Of a DNA stretch of 64,000 nucleotides, positions 1 through 9,885 are shown piece after piece. Each line of letters begins with the position of its first letter. Positions within the stretch are counted from its first letter, which is position 1. The notes beneath the pieces were generated by a model. That model was given only the letters and a program-made list of their open reading frames with translations, ran no database searches and was not told the DNA's origin. The position numbers and the translations under genes are program-made. Source of the DNA: Citrus sinensis (taxonomy: Eukaryota; Streptophyta; Magnoliopsida; Sapindales; Rutaceae); the NCBI RefSeq assembly GCF_022201045.2, contig NC_068560.1:4620001-4684000 (forward strand), given 5' to 3'.

Positions 1-151
1 AATTGTAAACAAATATTGCCGCATAGAAAATAAAATTCAAGAATAAATTTATAATTAATTAAAGTTGTTGTTTCAATTTTTTTCATTGAAAGTAAATCAA
101 ATTATTAAATAAATCTTGATTGCTTATTTCTTTTTATTTGATTTATTTTAG

Positions 152-2713
152 ATGTCTAATTATTCAAGAGTTCAAGACAACCTTGATTGTGTAGCCTATT
201 ATTTTGAGCATGAAGTTGAAGTTAATGATAATGAAATTGAAAATGATTCGGCAACAATTGTCACCGGTGGAAACAAGCGGAAAAAGTCATCATCATCCAA
301 ACCACCACTACCAAGGAAAAAAATAGCTCCAAGATCATCAGTGTGGCAACATTTCACTAGACTTCCAAATGATCATACAAAGTGTAAATGCAACTACTGT
401 GGTCAAGAATTTGAATGTGGGACGGTCGGGTACGGGACTAGCACTTTAAGAACTCATAACCGTGAAAGATGTCAAAAGTTCAAGGACTTGCAAAAAGACC
501 AAACAACATTAACTCAAGATGTTGGTAGTGATGAAGTTGTAGCAAGAGGATTTAGTCAAGAAGCTTGCAAACGGGCAACCGTGAAAATGATTGTTCTTGA
601 TTAATTGTCTTCTTCTGTTGTGGAGAATCCGGGTTTTAGGCATTTTTGTAGTGTTGCAGCTCCAAGATATCTTCTCCCATCACAAAGAACCATTAGTAGG
701 GATACTCTTGAGATGTATTTAAAGGCAAAGGCTAAGTTGAAGAGTTTATTGGCGGGGAATAAACAGAGAGTATCTTTGATCACAGATATTTGGACTTCCA
801 TTACAATAGCTAGCTACATGGTCATCACAGCTCATTTTATTGATAGAGATTGGAACTTACATAGGAAGATTATCATTTTTAACACTGTTAATGATCATTC
901 ATCGGAAACCATTGGTAAGCAACTTGAAAAATGTTTAATTGACTGGGGTATTGAGCGAGTGTTTACTGTAACTGTTGACAATGCAAGTCCAAATAAGGGT
1001 GCTCTTAAGTACTTGATTGATAGAGTGAAGACTTGGAGGGATGATGGCTTAGTGTTGAATGGAGATTATTTGCATGTTCGTTGTTGTGCACACATATTGA
1101 ATTTGATCGTTACTGAAGGGTTGAAGGAAATAGAGTAGAGTATAGTTAGTGTTCAGAATGCGGTGAAGTATGTGAGATCTTCCACTGCCAAGATGCAAGC
1201 ATTTCAAATTCGTGTGCAACAAGAGAATATTAATTGCCGAGGAAGTGTGACTTTGGATTGTCTCACTAGGTGGAATTCTACATATTCCATGTTGAATACG
1301 GCATTAAAATTTAAGCCGGCACTTGATCGAATGGCAATTGAAGATAAGCTTTATGATGCTTATTTCAATGAAAAAGAGGGTGGGAAGAAGAAAAGGGAGG
1401 GGCCGCCATTGTACAGTAATTGGGAAAATACTCGACGCATAGTCAAGTTTTTAAAGATGTTTCATAATGCGACTTCGCAGTTTTCTTCATCTTTGAAGGT
1501 AACATCAAATCTTTATTAAATTTTTTAATTTTTTATATAAAATAATATGATGAAGTTTACTTTAGTTTTATTAACATTGTTTTTATTTATATAATAGAAT
1601 ACAAAAGACAATTAAAAAAAAAAAGAAATTCTATAAGCTATATTTTCTATGAGCTATATTTTTTTTAATTTTTGATATATAATAATATGATGAAGTTTAC
1701 TTTAGCTTTATTAACATTATTTTTTTTAGGTGACATCAAATATTTGTTACAATTTGATATGTCAAATTGAACAATCTTTAGGATCATTGTCCGCTAGTAA
1801 TGGTAGTCTTTTGGGTTTCATGGCAATTAAAATGAAGGAAAAAATTGATAAGTATGGGGATGGTTGTTTCAAGATAAATAAGTTGTTGATTGTTGCTTTA
1901 GTACTTGATCCAAGGGGAAAAATGAAATTCACAACACATTGCTTTGAGAAATTATATGGCAAGGATAGTGCCAAATGTGTTGAGATGAAGGAAATGGTCA
2001 AGAATTTGTTGATTAAGCTTTATGAGTCTTATAATGCACAATACAAACCGGATGGAAGTAGGAGTGCAAGTGGAAGTGCAAGCGGAAGCACAAGTGGGAG
2101 CCAAAATTTAGCTATTGGAAGTGGAAGTGGTTTGAATTTTTGGGATTTGGGTGATGATGATGATGTTATGATTGAGGATCCTTTCTCCGAATTTAGTAAA
2201 GCGGTTGCGGTTAGTGAAGGTAGCCCGGAGTTGTCAAATGAGCTAGATCTTTACTTGATGGAGAAGACTGAAAAAATTGCAAAAAGTAATTTGGGCACTA
2301 AATTTGATATTTTATTATGATGGAGGGTGAATAGTGCCAATTACCCAATCTTATCAAGTATAGCAAGGGATGTTCTTGCTATTCCGGTGTCTATTGTTGC
2401 CTTTGAGTCTGCCTTTAGTACTGGACGTTGTATACTAGATCAGTATAGAAGCTCTTTGACTCTAGACATGGTGGAAGCATTGGTATTGTTACAGAATTGG
2501 TTGCAGACTTCTCTTTTCATGGATACAACAGCGGACCTAAATAAATTAGTTGAAGACAATGAGTTTATGGATCAACTTGTGGAAGGTATATTTTGTAAAA
2601 CTTTAATTTAAATTTACTTTTTAAGTATTACTAACCTTGTTCAATTTGTCCAATTTTTTTATGTAGAACTTCGCAAATCAACAACGGCCGACCAACTTTG
2701 TAGGTCAACATAA
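152..2713 (+). pseudogene. hAT transposase (BED finger, RNase H-like core, C-terminal dimerisation), three in-frame stops
   Basis: Transposase of the hAT family, which cuts and pastes its element. A BED zinc finger (C80-x2-C83, H102-x4-C107) is followed by the RNase H-like core with LITDIWTS, TVDNASPN and RCCAHILNLI, then LDCLTRWNSTY, and near the end the hAT dimerisation region (YPILSSIARDVLAIPVS, AFSTGRCILD). An intron fits 1499-1729 (phase 0) and a second fits 2586-2666, giving a last short exon ending in TAA at 2711-2713. The frame is broken only by nonsense codons: TAA 602-604, TAG 1136-1138 and TGA 2318-2320. No frameshift is needed. A splice acceptor sequence precedes the ATG at 152, so a further 5' exon upstream is possible. 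The protein is not expected to be functional. Confidence 0.9.
1499..1729 (+). repeat. Transposase intron with internal duplication
   Basis: The intron begins GTAACATCAAATCTTTATTA, and the downstream exon begins with the near-identical GTGACATCAAATATTTGTTA. Inside the intron a stretch around 1521-1600 (AATAATATGATGAAGTTTAC, at 1541) recurs at 1681, about 140 bases later, and runs up to the true acceptor at 1728-1729. The intron therefore looks as if it was lengthened by a local duplication that included the exon edge. Confidence 0.6.
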
Positions 2714-3227
2714 AAATTGCAGTTGAACATAAACCATTTTAGGTAATTAAATTGATATATATTTATTTGTTAATTATTAAATCACTTTATTTTATTTAGT
2801 TTAATTATTGAGTGCTTTGGCTCACTTTGAAAGTTTGAATTTTGATGTAGGTGATGTGGGTGGTGGATGAAATTGTTGCTTGTGTATTGAAGTTGAAGGC
2901 TTCTCTTATTTTGTTTTTTACTTGATGGCTTTGTATTTGAAGTTGTTGCTTGTGTATTGTAGACTTGTGTTTTTTTTTTCTTGTTATGAACTTATAATTT
3001 GTAATAGATTTTAAATCTAGGTGTGTTTTTGAATTGTGACTATTTTGTATTAGGACTTTTGTTATTTTGTTTTTTACTTGAAGGTTTTGTATTTGAAGTT
3101 GTTGCTTGTGTATTGTAGACTTCTTGTATTTTATTTTTCTTATTATGAACTTATATTTTGTAAAATGGAGGTAAAAATTGTAAAATGCAGTCAAATTTGG
3201 TTAAAACTGTAAAATACAGGAATATGT

Positions 3228-3360
3228 ACGAACCGAACCAAACCAAACCAAACCAAATTTTAGAACCGAACCGAAATATTTTTTTGGTTCGGATCGGTTC
3301 TAAAATTCGGTTTGAGTTTTTTAGAACTGATCGGTTTCGGTTCGGTTCGGTTCGGGACCG
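3228..3360. repeat. hAT subterminal repeat block
   Basis: Clustered short units AACCAAACC, AACCGAACCG and, in the opposite sense, GGTTCGGTTCGG lie just inside the 3' terminus of the hAT element. Arrays of short subterminal motifs near the ends are where hAT transposases bind. The Arg/Phe-rich reading frames across this block on both strands are products of the repeat and not genes. Confidence 0.7.
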
Positions 3361-3378
3361 GAAAATGCCCACCCCTAA

Positions 3379-4232
3379 CAGCAAGCATCAAGTTTCCACG
3401 TTCTAGTTTTCCGATCGAGCAACTTTTCCGGAAGCCTTGGTTGTCGGGGAAATTATAATGTCTCAAGGCTGATGCTTTTAATTATGGACTTAGCTTCCAA
3501 CAGATTTAACGGATGAGTATCCAAGAAGTGGTTACTAAACTTCAAGGGGATAAAGATGATGGTTGGTATAACCAAATCCCGATCAGAGTTCAAACACCTT
3601 CAATATGAACTCATGGGAAGCAGTAGTCAATTGTACCAGGATGCGGTAACAGTCACAATAAAAGGTCTAGAGATCAAGCTACAGAAGATCCTTATTCACC
3701 TCCATTGACTTTTCAAACAACAATTTGGAAGGGTCAATAACAGAGGAGATGGGACTAGTCAGTTCGCTCTATGGTTTGAACTTGTCGCATAACGCCCTCA
3801 CAGGCTCCATCCCAATAGCTTTTGCGAACATGAAAGAGATAGTCATTGGATCTCTCAATGAACAACCTGAGTGGAGCAATCCCTTCAGAGCTTGCAAGCC
3901 TAACTACTTTTCTGTCCTGAATCTCTCATATAACCACTTTTGGTGGGAAAGTTTCCAACAGGTACTCACCTCCAATCATTTCTGCCAACTTCTTTTGAAG
4001 GCAAGTAGGCGACCAAGGATTATGCGGACCTCCGTTGATGAATAATTGCCAAACAAATTCCAGCGAGTTGCCATCTTCAGCATCAACTTCAAGCGATGAA
4101 ACGGATTGGTTCTTCATTGTTATGGCAACTGGTTTTACGGTTGACTTTGGAGCAGTTGTTACACCGCTAACATTTTCCAAGAAATTGAACAAATGGTATG
4201 GCCATCTCATCTACAGAATTTTGAACCGCTGA
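3379..4232 (+). pseudogene. Receptor-like protein (Cf/Ve type LRR-RLP), C-terminal part, broken
   Basis: C-terminal region of a plasma-membrane LRR receptor-like protein, the class that perceives pathogen or peptide ligands and lacks a kinase. Recognisable in order: LRR text with LASNRFNG, a TVTIKGLEIKL segment, SIDFSNNNLEGSI, LNLSHNALTGSIP, a shifted SLDLSMNNLSGAIP, LNLSYNHF, a GLCGPP-like stretch, a membrane span (about 4110-4185) and the short basic tail NKWYGHLIYRILNR ending in TGA at 4230-4232. Damage: TGA at 3514-3516, a frameshift near 3710, and further shifts near 3840 and 3915-4040. The 5' part is missing, and the sequence begins at the hAT right end, which suggests the transposon split the gene. 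The product would not be made. Confidence 0.85.
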
Positions 4233-5040
4233 TAAATTCTTTAGGTGGAGTGATTTCTATTATATGCATCACCTTTCAACAATCTTGGATGCATTACTGT
4301 TTTATTATTTTTCCAACTGCTGTTGTTATTGTGTGAAACAAAGAAATTTCAAGTAACAAGGGACTTCGAATAATATTCCGCAATCGATGAGTGGATTTTT
4401 TTTTTTTTTCCTCTTTGATGCAAACAACAAAACTTTGTATAGGTGTTAAGTGACACTAAAAATAGAGAAAAAAAAATTAGAGAAATCCACTGGCTAAAAT
4501 GAATTATATGTTAATTCATTTATAAGCTGGACAGTTTAAACAACAATCACTTCATTGATATTTAGCGAATAAGTTTTATCATCTTAATCTTAAAAAATAA
4601 ATTGTATATAAAATAAATGGATTGCTTTTAAGAAGACAAAAGTGATGTTGAAAAGTTAAAAATTAATTTTAATTTTTGGTAAAATGTTTTTAAAAATTAT
4701 TTTTAACAAGTTCACTGCATATTACAACAGATTTTAAAAAATAAAGAGTAGCTTTACTTGTAAATATGAGCCACTTTAGATGAGTATATTTCAATATAAT
4801 ATATATATGAATGACTTTGGATAAAGAAGGTTAAAGTAGCAACATCTCGTAATTAAAATAAATTACACGCTAATGCTGTTATGCAAATATTACATGAACA
4901 GCTCAAAAAGATTTGGATTTTGGTGCCTAACTAAACAGAAATTTTAAATCAAAACAAAAATATAAATTTGGCTATGACTAATATGTTACTCAAATTTATA
5001 TCATTTTATTTCTTGTAACGTATAACGCTATCAGCTGCAA
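4233..5040. other. AT-rich intergenic DNA, no gene seen
   Basis: Lies between the RLP pseudogene and the 3' end of the methyltransferase gene. It would contain the methyltransferase 3' UTR at its right edge. I see no repeat ends, RNA gene or reading frame worth reporting. Confidence 0.6.
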
Positions 5041-7048
5041 CTAAGCAAACCGCTTGAGCGAGATGAACAAATTACTAACGTTACGTATTTTCTCCTCAAT
5101 GATGGAGTAATTCTCTTCAACTTTGGTGGTGAAATAGTTGAATATCTCGTCTACAAACTCATCCCCAAAATGTTTCTTGATGAGTCCATCAATGCCAGCT
5201 CTTATTCCTGAGGCGTACTCATTGGCTGTAATTCGTCTCCTGGGTTGACTCAATTTCTCCATTTTCTCAATGGTGAAATTTCCATTTGTTCTGATGATTG
5301 CTTCCAACTCTTTGGGGGTCGCATTGTATGTCGGCAAGTTGAATGAGTCCACTTTTTCTTCACTAAGCACTCCCTGAAATATTTATAAGAATCGGGTTAC
5401 CAAAAAGATGTAGTTAATCAAACGTAACCGTTCTCAAGTGCAAATGTCAGCACTCTATAAAGTACAGATTCACTTTAAATCTGGAATTTAGTGTTGGTGT
5501 TTAAACAATAACAAGAAAAAATAAACTGTTGGAAGGTAAATGGGACCTCTAAGTATAAAACTTGATTAGTTATAATTTATATTTATACGTGCCGAATTTT
5601 TATTTTGCGCATGTTAAGAGGTCGTATTTATTCTTCAATAGTTTACTTTTTCATTAATGTTTAAACACCATGACTATATGAGCTATTACAAATTTATATG
5701 GAAGGACTTGGGTGGTAAAAATAATTTCTACAGGAAATGAAAGTGTCATTCTCATTTCTCGCTTAACAAAATGGGCAGCAAATTTTACTAGATCATGTGT
5801 ATACAAATGTTGTGTCTGTACGTGTGTGCCTTTCACTGTATCTACTTCCATTTAGCAGTCATTTATTCTTACCATTTTGGCCAAGTCATTGAAGCAAGAT
5901 CCCAAAATATTATTGAACACGCCCACATAAGAGTTTGACAGAGGTATCCCATCTGGAACCACAGCTGCTAAAATCAACACCATCAACCCTCCAGGCACAA
6001 GCTCTTCTGCTCTGGCATTCAAAAAGGACTCCATATCATTCTTGTACTGTGTTGAATATGCCCTAACAACTTCAATATTTGATTCACTGCATTGTATGCT
6101 TCCTTTATTCCATGCAGGAGAACAAGGATCCACAATTTCTTTAGGAACCTTGGAGAGCCAATGCAAGGCATAGGAGGTGTGCACAAAATGTATAGATGAC
6201 CTGGGAAACAACCGACTGTGAAAAGAACCCGGCACGCCGGCAGCAAAATATTTACGAGCATGAGGAAGGGATTTAAATAGTGTGTTGAAGTCGTTGTCGG
6301 AGTGATCATTCAAGAACACTTGAAATTCTAAGGCTGAAGGTTTTTGGTGTAAATTAGTGGTTCGTTGAAATTTCAGCTCTATGGCTTCAATGATATTTTG
6401 CACAGCCAAAAGGGTATTGGGTCCAACAGAACAACCCAAATCTGCTATTTTAAATGGCTTTAAAGTATCATCAAATCCCAAAATTTTCAAGTCAAGTTTA
6501 TCGGCTATGGCTTCGCTGATTAATTCCTTTGCAGCGTCCACAACTCCTCTCTGCAGTCACCTTAAATAGTTGTATCAGTTGCAAAAGATTTCTTGTATGC
6601 ATATAATAACTTAATAATAGATTGTCAACGAGTTCGAAGAATAAATATTGACACAATCGACAAGTTTTTGAGGCATATTGGAGCATTTTACACGAATTAA
6701 ATTTCATAATTTCTGTCGGCTGTCATCAAATTTCAACTGCATAGATGTTTAATGATCTCCAAAACATCCAATAATCACGAATCAGCCTCATTAATTCTTT
6801 AAATTCTAATCCAAAAACAAAGCATATCATCAAAAAAAAAAAAAAAAGAGAAAAATCAAGAAACTTTAATTTTTTTTTCCTTCTCAAATCATCGAATTGA
6901 TGCAATTTAATATGAACAGAAATTTGGAAAACTAGTAAATATTAAACTTATATACATCATATACCTGGTAGGTTGAATTTTGGGCATAGCTGTAAGCATC
7001 ATTTCCACCAACCATAGGATATGCTTCGGTCAAATTATTGCTCTGCAT
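5041..7048 (-). CDS. SABATH family carboxyl methyltransferase (loganate/salicylate methyltransferase-like)
   Basis: Transfers a methyl group from S-adenosylmethionine to the carboxyl group of a small acid (salicylate, jasmonate, loganate or similar) in the cytosol. Three exons: 6965-7048, 5873-6550 and 5041-5373, introns in phase 0, giving 364 residues, the normal SABATH length. Residues 15-25 hold GNDAYSYAQNS. The SAM motif DLGCSVGPNT is at 65-74, NDHSDNDFN at 109-117, and GVPGSFHSRLFP at 133-144, followed by YALHW at 155-159. All borders are GT-AG. The start at 7048 was chosen because it precedes the conserved PMVGG/SYAQNS N-terminus. SYAQNS with YALHWLSKVP recalls loganic acid methyltransferase and At5g38100-type proteins more than classical SAMT. 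The true substrate cannot be read from sequence. No disabling change seen. Confidence 0.92.
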
Positions 7049-8425
7049 GTGAGCCAATTTCTCTTGCTCTGTCTAAGCTACAGGCAGATACTGCTGCGTT
7101 TGATCTGCTTCAAACCTCAAGAACTTTACACAAGTTCCTTGACTTTTTATTTGGAAAATTGTCTGGTACCCCTGTATTTTAGTCAAATATCCAACCTTTC
7201 CCTATCTTTCTATAAATTCCTCTAGACCCCTTGCTTTAAAAAAAAATACAAATATGTTTTTATAGACATAAGTTGCCAATCTGCTTATGCTTACAATATG
7301 CGGAAAATTTTGATGGGACTAACCTAAATCAATTTTATTATAAATCAGTTTGGATTTCAATTCCTATATTAGGATATATTTGTCCGCACTAATATTCAAA
7401 ATAATATAACTACTATACCTTTATTTTCTGGATACCTACCCTTAATCTATTATGTAAAGAGAATGAAATCACAGCACAGCTCTGGCACTCAAATTTGTGA
7501 TCCCTTTGCATTTAAAGAAATATGTCAAAACTCAAATCCTCCAAGCACCTAAATATGTGATATAACTTGATAATTTTGTCCTTAAAAATGAGTATAAATT
7601 TTGGATAATAAATTTGAACCAAAACTCACCTACTTGCCTTTTCATACTTAACGAATCTATGGATTAGGAAATTAAGAAGTAAGATAGATTATTGTATAAA
7701 AAGGAGAAGAATCTATTGTTAGTAAATTGTTGGGTAAAGTACACACACAATTAAAGTGAAATTAAGAAAATTAAGGCACAAGGATCATTCAGTGAACACT
7801 AGAATTTATGTGTTTCGGCTTTTAACCTACGTTTATAGATGAAAACAAAAGAATAAAACTTAACTGATGAAATAAAAATTATAAGTATTGAAATATTTTA
7901 ACTCACTATCCAGAACTTAATAGTCCAATACATCCGATTTTTCTATACTCACTCAAGAGTTTAATTCTCTCTCTCAACTCTTTCTAGAAATTGATTTGAG
8001 AATCGAAGAATGGGATAATGAAGAGGGGAAATGAAGCCCACTCTTTTTTGTAATTTTTTTAATAGTAATTATTATTTTATCATAATATTGAATGACTGGG
8101 CACTGAAAGGCAATCCACATCTATCAAACTTTTTTTTTTACTTTCTTCTTTTAAATCTTGCTCACAATAGAATAGACAGAGATGACTTGCATCCATCATG
8201 CTGGTATTGATACTAATCTTGATTTAATAAAAGTGAAATTATCAAATTGAAAGTAAAGGCAACATGCTCCAATTATTGACGTGGTCGAGAAGGAAAAAAC
8301 TGCATATATTGCTTCTACTATAATAAAAATTGATTAATGCAATTTTCATAACATCATTTCCCCCTTTAGCTAGCATTTTTGCAACAACAAATTTCTCTCC
8401 ACTTTGTAATCCAAAATTATTCACC
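7049..8425. other. Intergenic region, promoter side of methyltransferase, no gene seen
   Basis: AT-rich sequence between two divergent genes: the methyltransferase reads left and the NLR pseudogene reads right. It must contain the methyltransferase promoter. A TATA-like stretch in minus orientation sits near 7210-7220, which is weak evidence. No transposon ends or RNA genes recognised. Confidence 0.5.
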
Positions 8426-9614
8426 ATGGTTGATGCGATTGTTTCCCCTCTCTTGGAGCTGCTAATTTGCTTTGCTGTCGAAGTGGTTAAGCAACAGGTG
8501 AAGTTAGTGGTGGGTGTGAAACAAGAAGTGAAAAAGCTTACAAGCCATCTTCAAGCCATTCAAGATGTGCTCAATGATGCAGAGCAAAGGCAAGTGAAGG
8601 AGGAATTCGTCAGACTTTGGCTGGGTCGGATCAAGGACATTTCCTACGACATTGAGGATGTGTTGGATGAGTGGATCACTGTAAGACGCAAATTGTAGAA
8701 TCAGGGCGACGCTGATGACAATGTTGTTGTACTTGCTCCTCAAAAGAAGAAGAAAGAATGTTCCTACTTTCTTGCCACTTGCTTTGGTTTTAAACAAGTC
8801 TTTATACGTCATGACATTGCTATCAAGATCAAAGAAATCAATGAAGAGGTAGACGATATTGCCACTCAAAAAAATATGTTCAAATTTGTTGAGAGTGTGA
8901 GAAAAGGAAATGAGAAACCAGGGCGAGTGCAAGGTACTTCATTGATTGATGAGGAAGAGATTTGTGGCATAGTTGATGAGAAGAATGAACTCTTAAGTAA
9001 ACTATTGTGTGAGAGCAGTGAGCAACAAAAAGGCCTTCATATCATCTCAATTGTTGGTATGGGAGGCATTGGGAAAAATACTCTTGCACAACTAACTTCT
9101 AATCACGATGAGGTGAAAAGAAAGTTTGACAAAATTTTATGGGTATGTGTATCAGACACTTTTGATGAGTTTAGGGTTGCCAAAGCGATGGTTGAAGCTT
9201 TGGATGGTCATGAATCTCGTTTAGGTGAATTTTAATCTCTTCTTAAACATATTTATGAGTCTATTGGAGGGAAAAGATTTCTTCTTGTCTTAGATGACGT
9301 GTGGGATGGAGATTACATTAAATGGAAACCATTCTACCATTGCTTGAAGAATGGTCTTCATGAAAGTAAAATTTTAGTTACCACACGTAAGGGGTCGGTG
9401 ACGTCCATGATGGGATCCACAGATATTATCTCTGTAAAGGAATTAACAAAAGAATGATGTTGGTTATTGTTTAATAGGATGGTTATTCCTCCAAACCACG
9501 ACTTTGGAGGAATTGGAAATTGTAGATAGTGATATTCTGGTAGAACGCTACAGAGAGGAGGAGGGAGAGGATTGGCCTAAGATATCTCACATTCCCAACA
9601 CCTTTATTTCGTAA
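8426..9614 (+). pseudogene. CC-NB-ARC-LRR resistance protein (RGA type), internally deleted and with stops
   Basis: Remnant of an intracellular immune receptor. From ATG 8426 it encodes the coiled-coil Rx-N domain (MVDAIVSPLLELL, AIQDVLNDAEQRQ, EDVLDEW), then NB-ARC: P-loop GMGGIGKNTLAQ, RNBS-A (FDKILWVCVSDTFDEF), kinase-2 RFLLVLDDVWDGD, RNBS-B SKILVTTR and the ARC start CWLLFNR. At about 9478-9489 the reading jumps, with a +1 shift, to the last 41 residues of an LRR domain (LEELEIVDSDILVERYREEE, then GEDWPKISHIPN), ending in TAA 9612-9614. GLPL, MHD and almost all LRRs are absent. In-frame stops: TAG 8696-8698, TAA 9233-9235 and TGA 9455-9457. The P-loop Thr after GK is Asn, which would also harm nucleotide binding. 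Non-functional. Confidence 0.9.
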
Positions 9615-9667
9615 TTAAGAGGACGCGAAAGGAGGCCCTTGACAAAATTCTCAAGCGGCTGCAAGAG

Positions 9668-9885
9668 AGTAAGTAATTTCTTCTTTTACTCTGATTTTCT
9701 TTGTTGCTGTTTGTAATCTAGTTAAGAAGCATAAATAGCATTTTGAATCAAACTCTATTTCGGGAGTATGCCATATTTAAATATCAAGAAGCATAATTTA
9801 AGTATTTGCCACAGGTAATTTCTTCTTTTCTTTGCAGTTATTTGTAATCCAATTAAGAAGCATAAAGTACTTTGAATCAAATGCA
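9668..9885 (+). repeat. Small direct duplication behind the NLR pseudogene
   Basis: A stretch with GTAATTTCTTCTTTT, TTTGTAATC and TTAAGAAGCATAAA followed by TTTGAATCAAA occurs at about 9668-9755 and again at about 9813-9882. The two units are about 145 bases apart and differ by small indels. They lie just upstream of the larger tandem copies. Confidence 0.6.

Larger units (their letters stand above)
1..3377 (+). mobile_element. hAT transposon, autonomous type, decayed (5' end outside window)
   Basis: Relic of an Ac/RICESLEEPER-type hAT element. It holds a transposase reading frame (152-2713), an AT-rich 3' region and, from about 3228 to 3360, a subterminal block made of repeated GGTTCGG / AACCGAA units. 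The right end reads TGCCCACCCCTA and stops at 3377, the same terminal family (TAGGGGTGG) seen on three other elements in the window. The next 8 bases, 3378-3385 (ACAGCAAG), are the predicted target duplication. Its partner copy and the left end lie upstream of base 1, so they cannot be checked here. The element sits directly against RLP pseudogene sequence. Confidence 0.85.

Noticed and set aside
3185..3466. Overlapping Arg/Phe/Asn-rich reading frames on both strands
   Set aside because: They are translations of the GGTTCGG/AACCGAA subterminal repeat of the hAT element.
5654..5851. Minus-strand reading frame inside the methyltransferase gene
   Set aside because: It lies in intron 2 (5374-5872), bounded by good splice sites, and shows no SABATH sequence.
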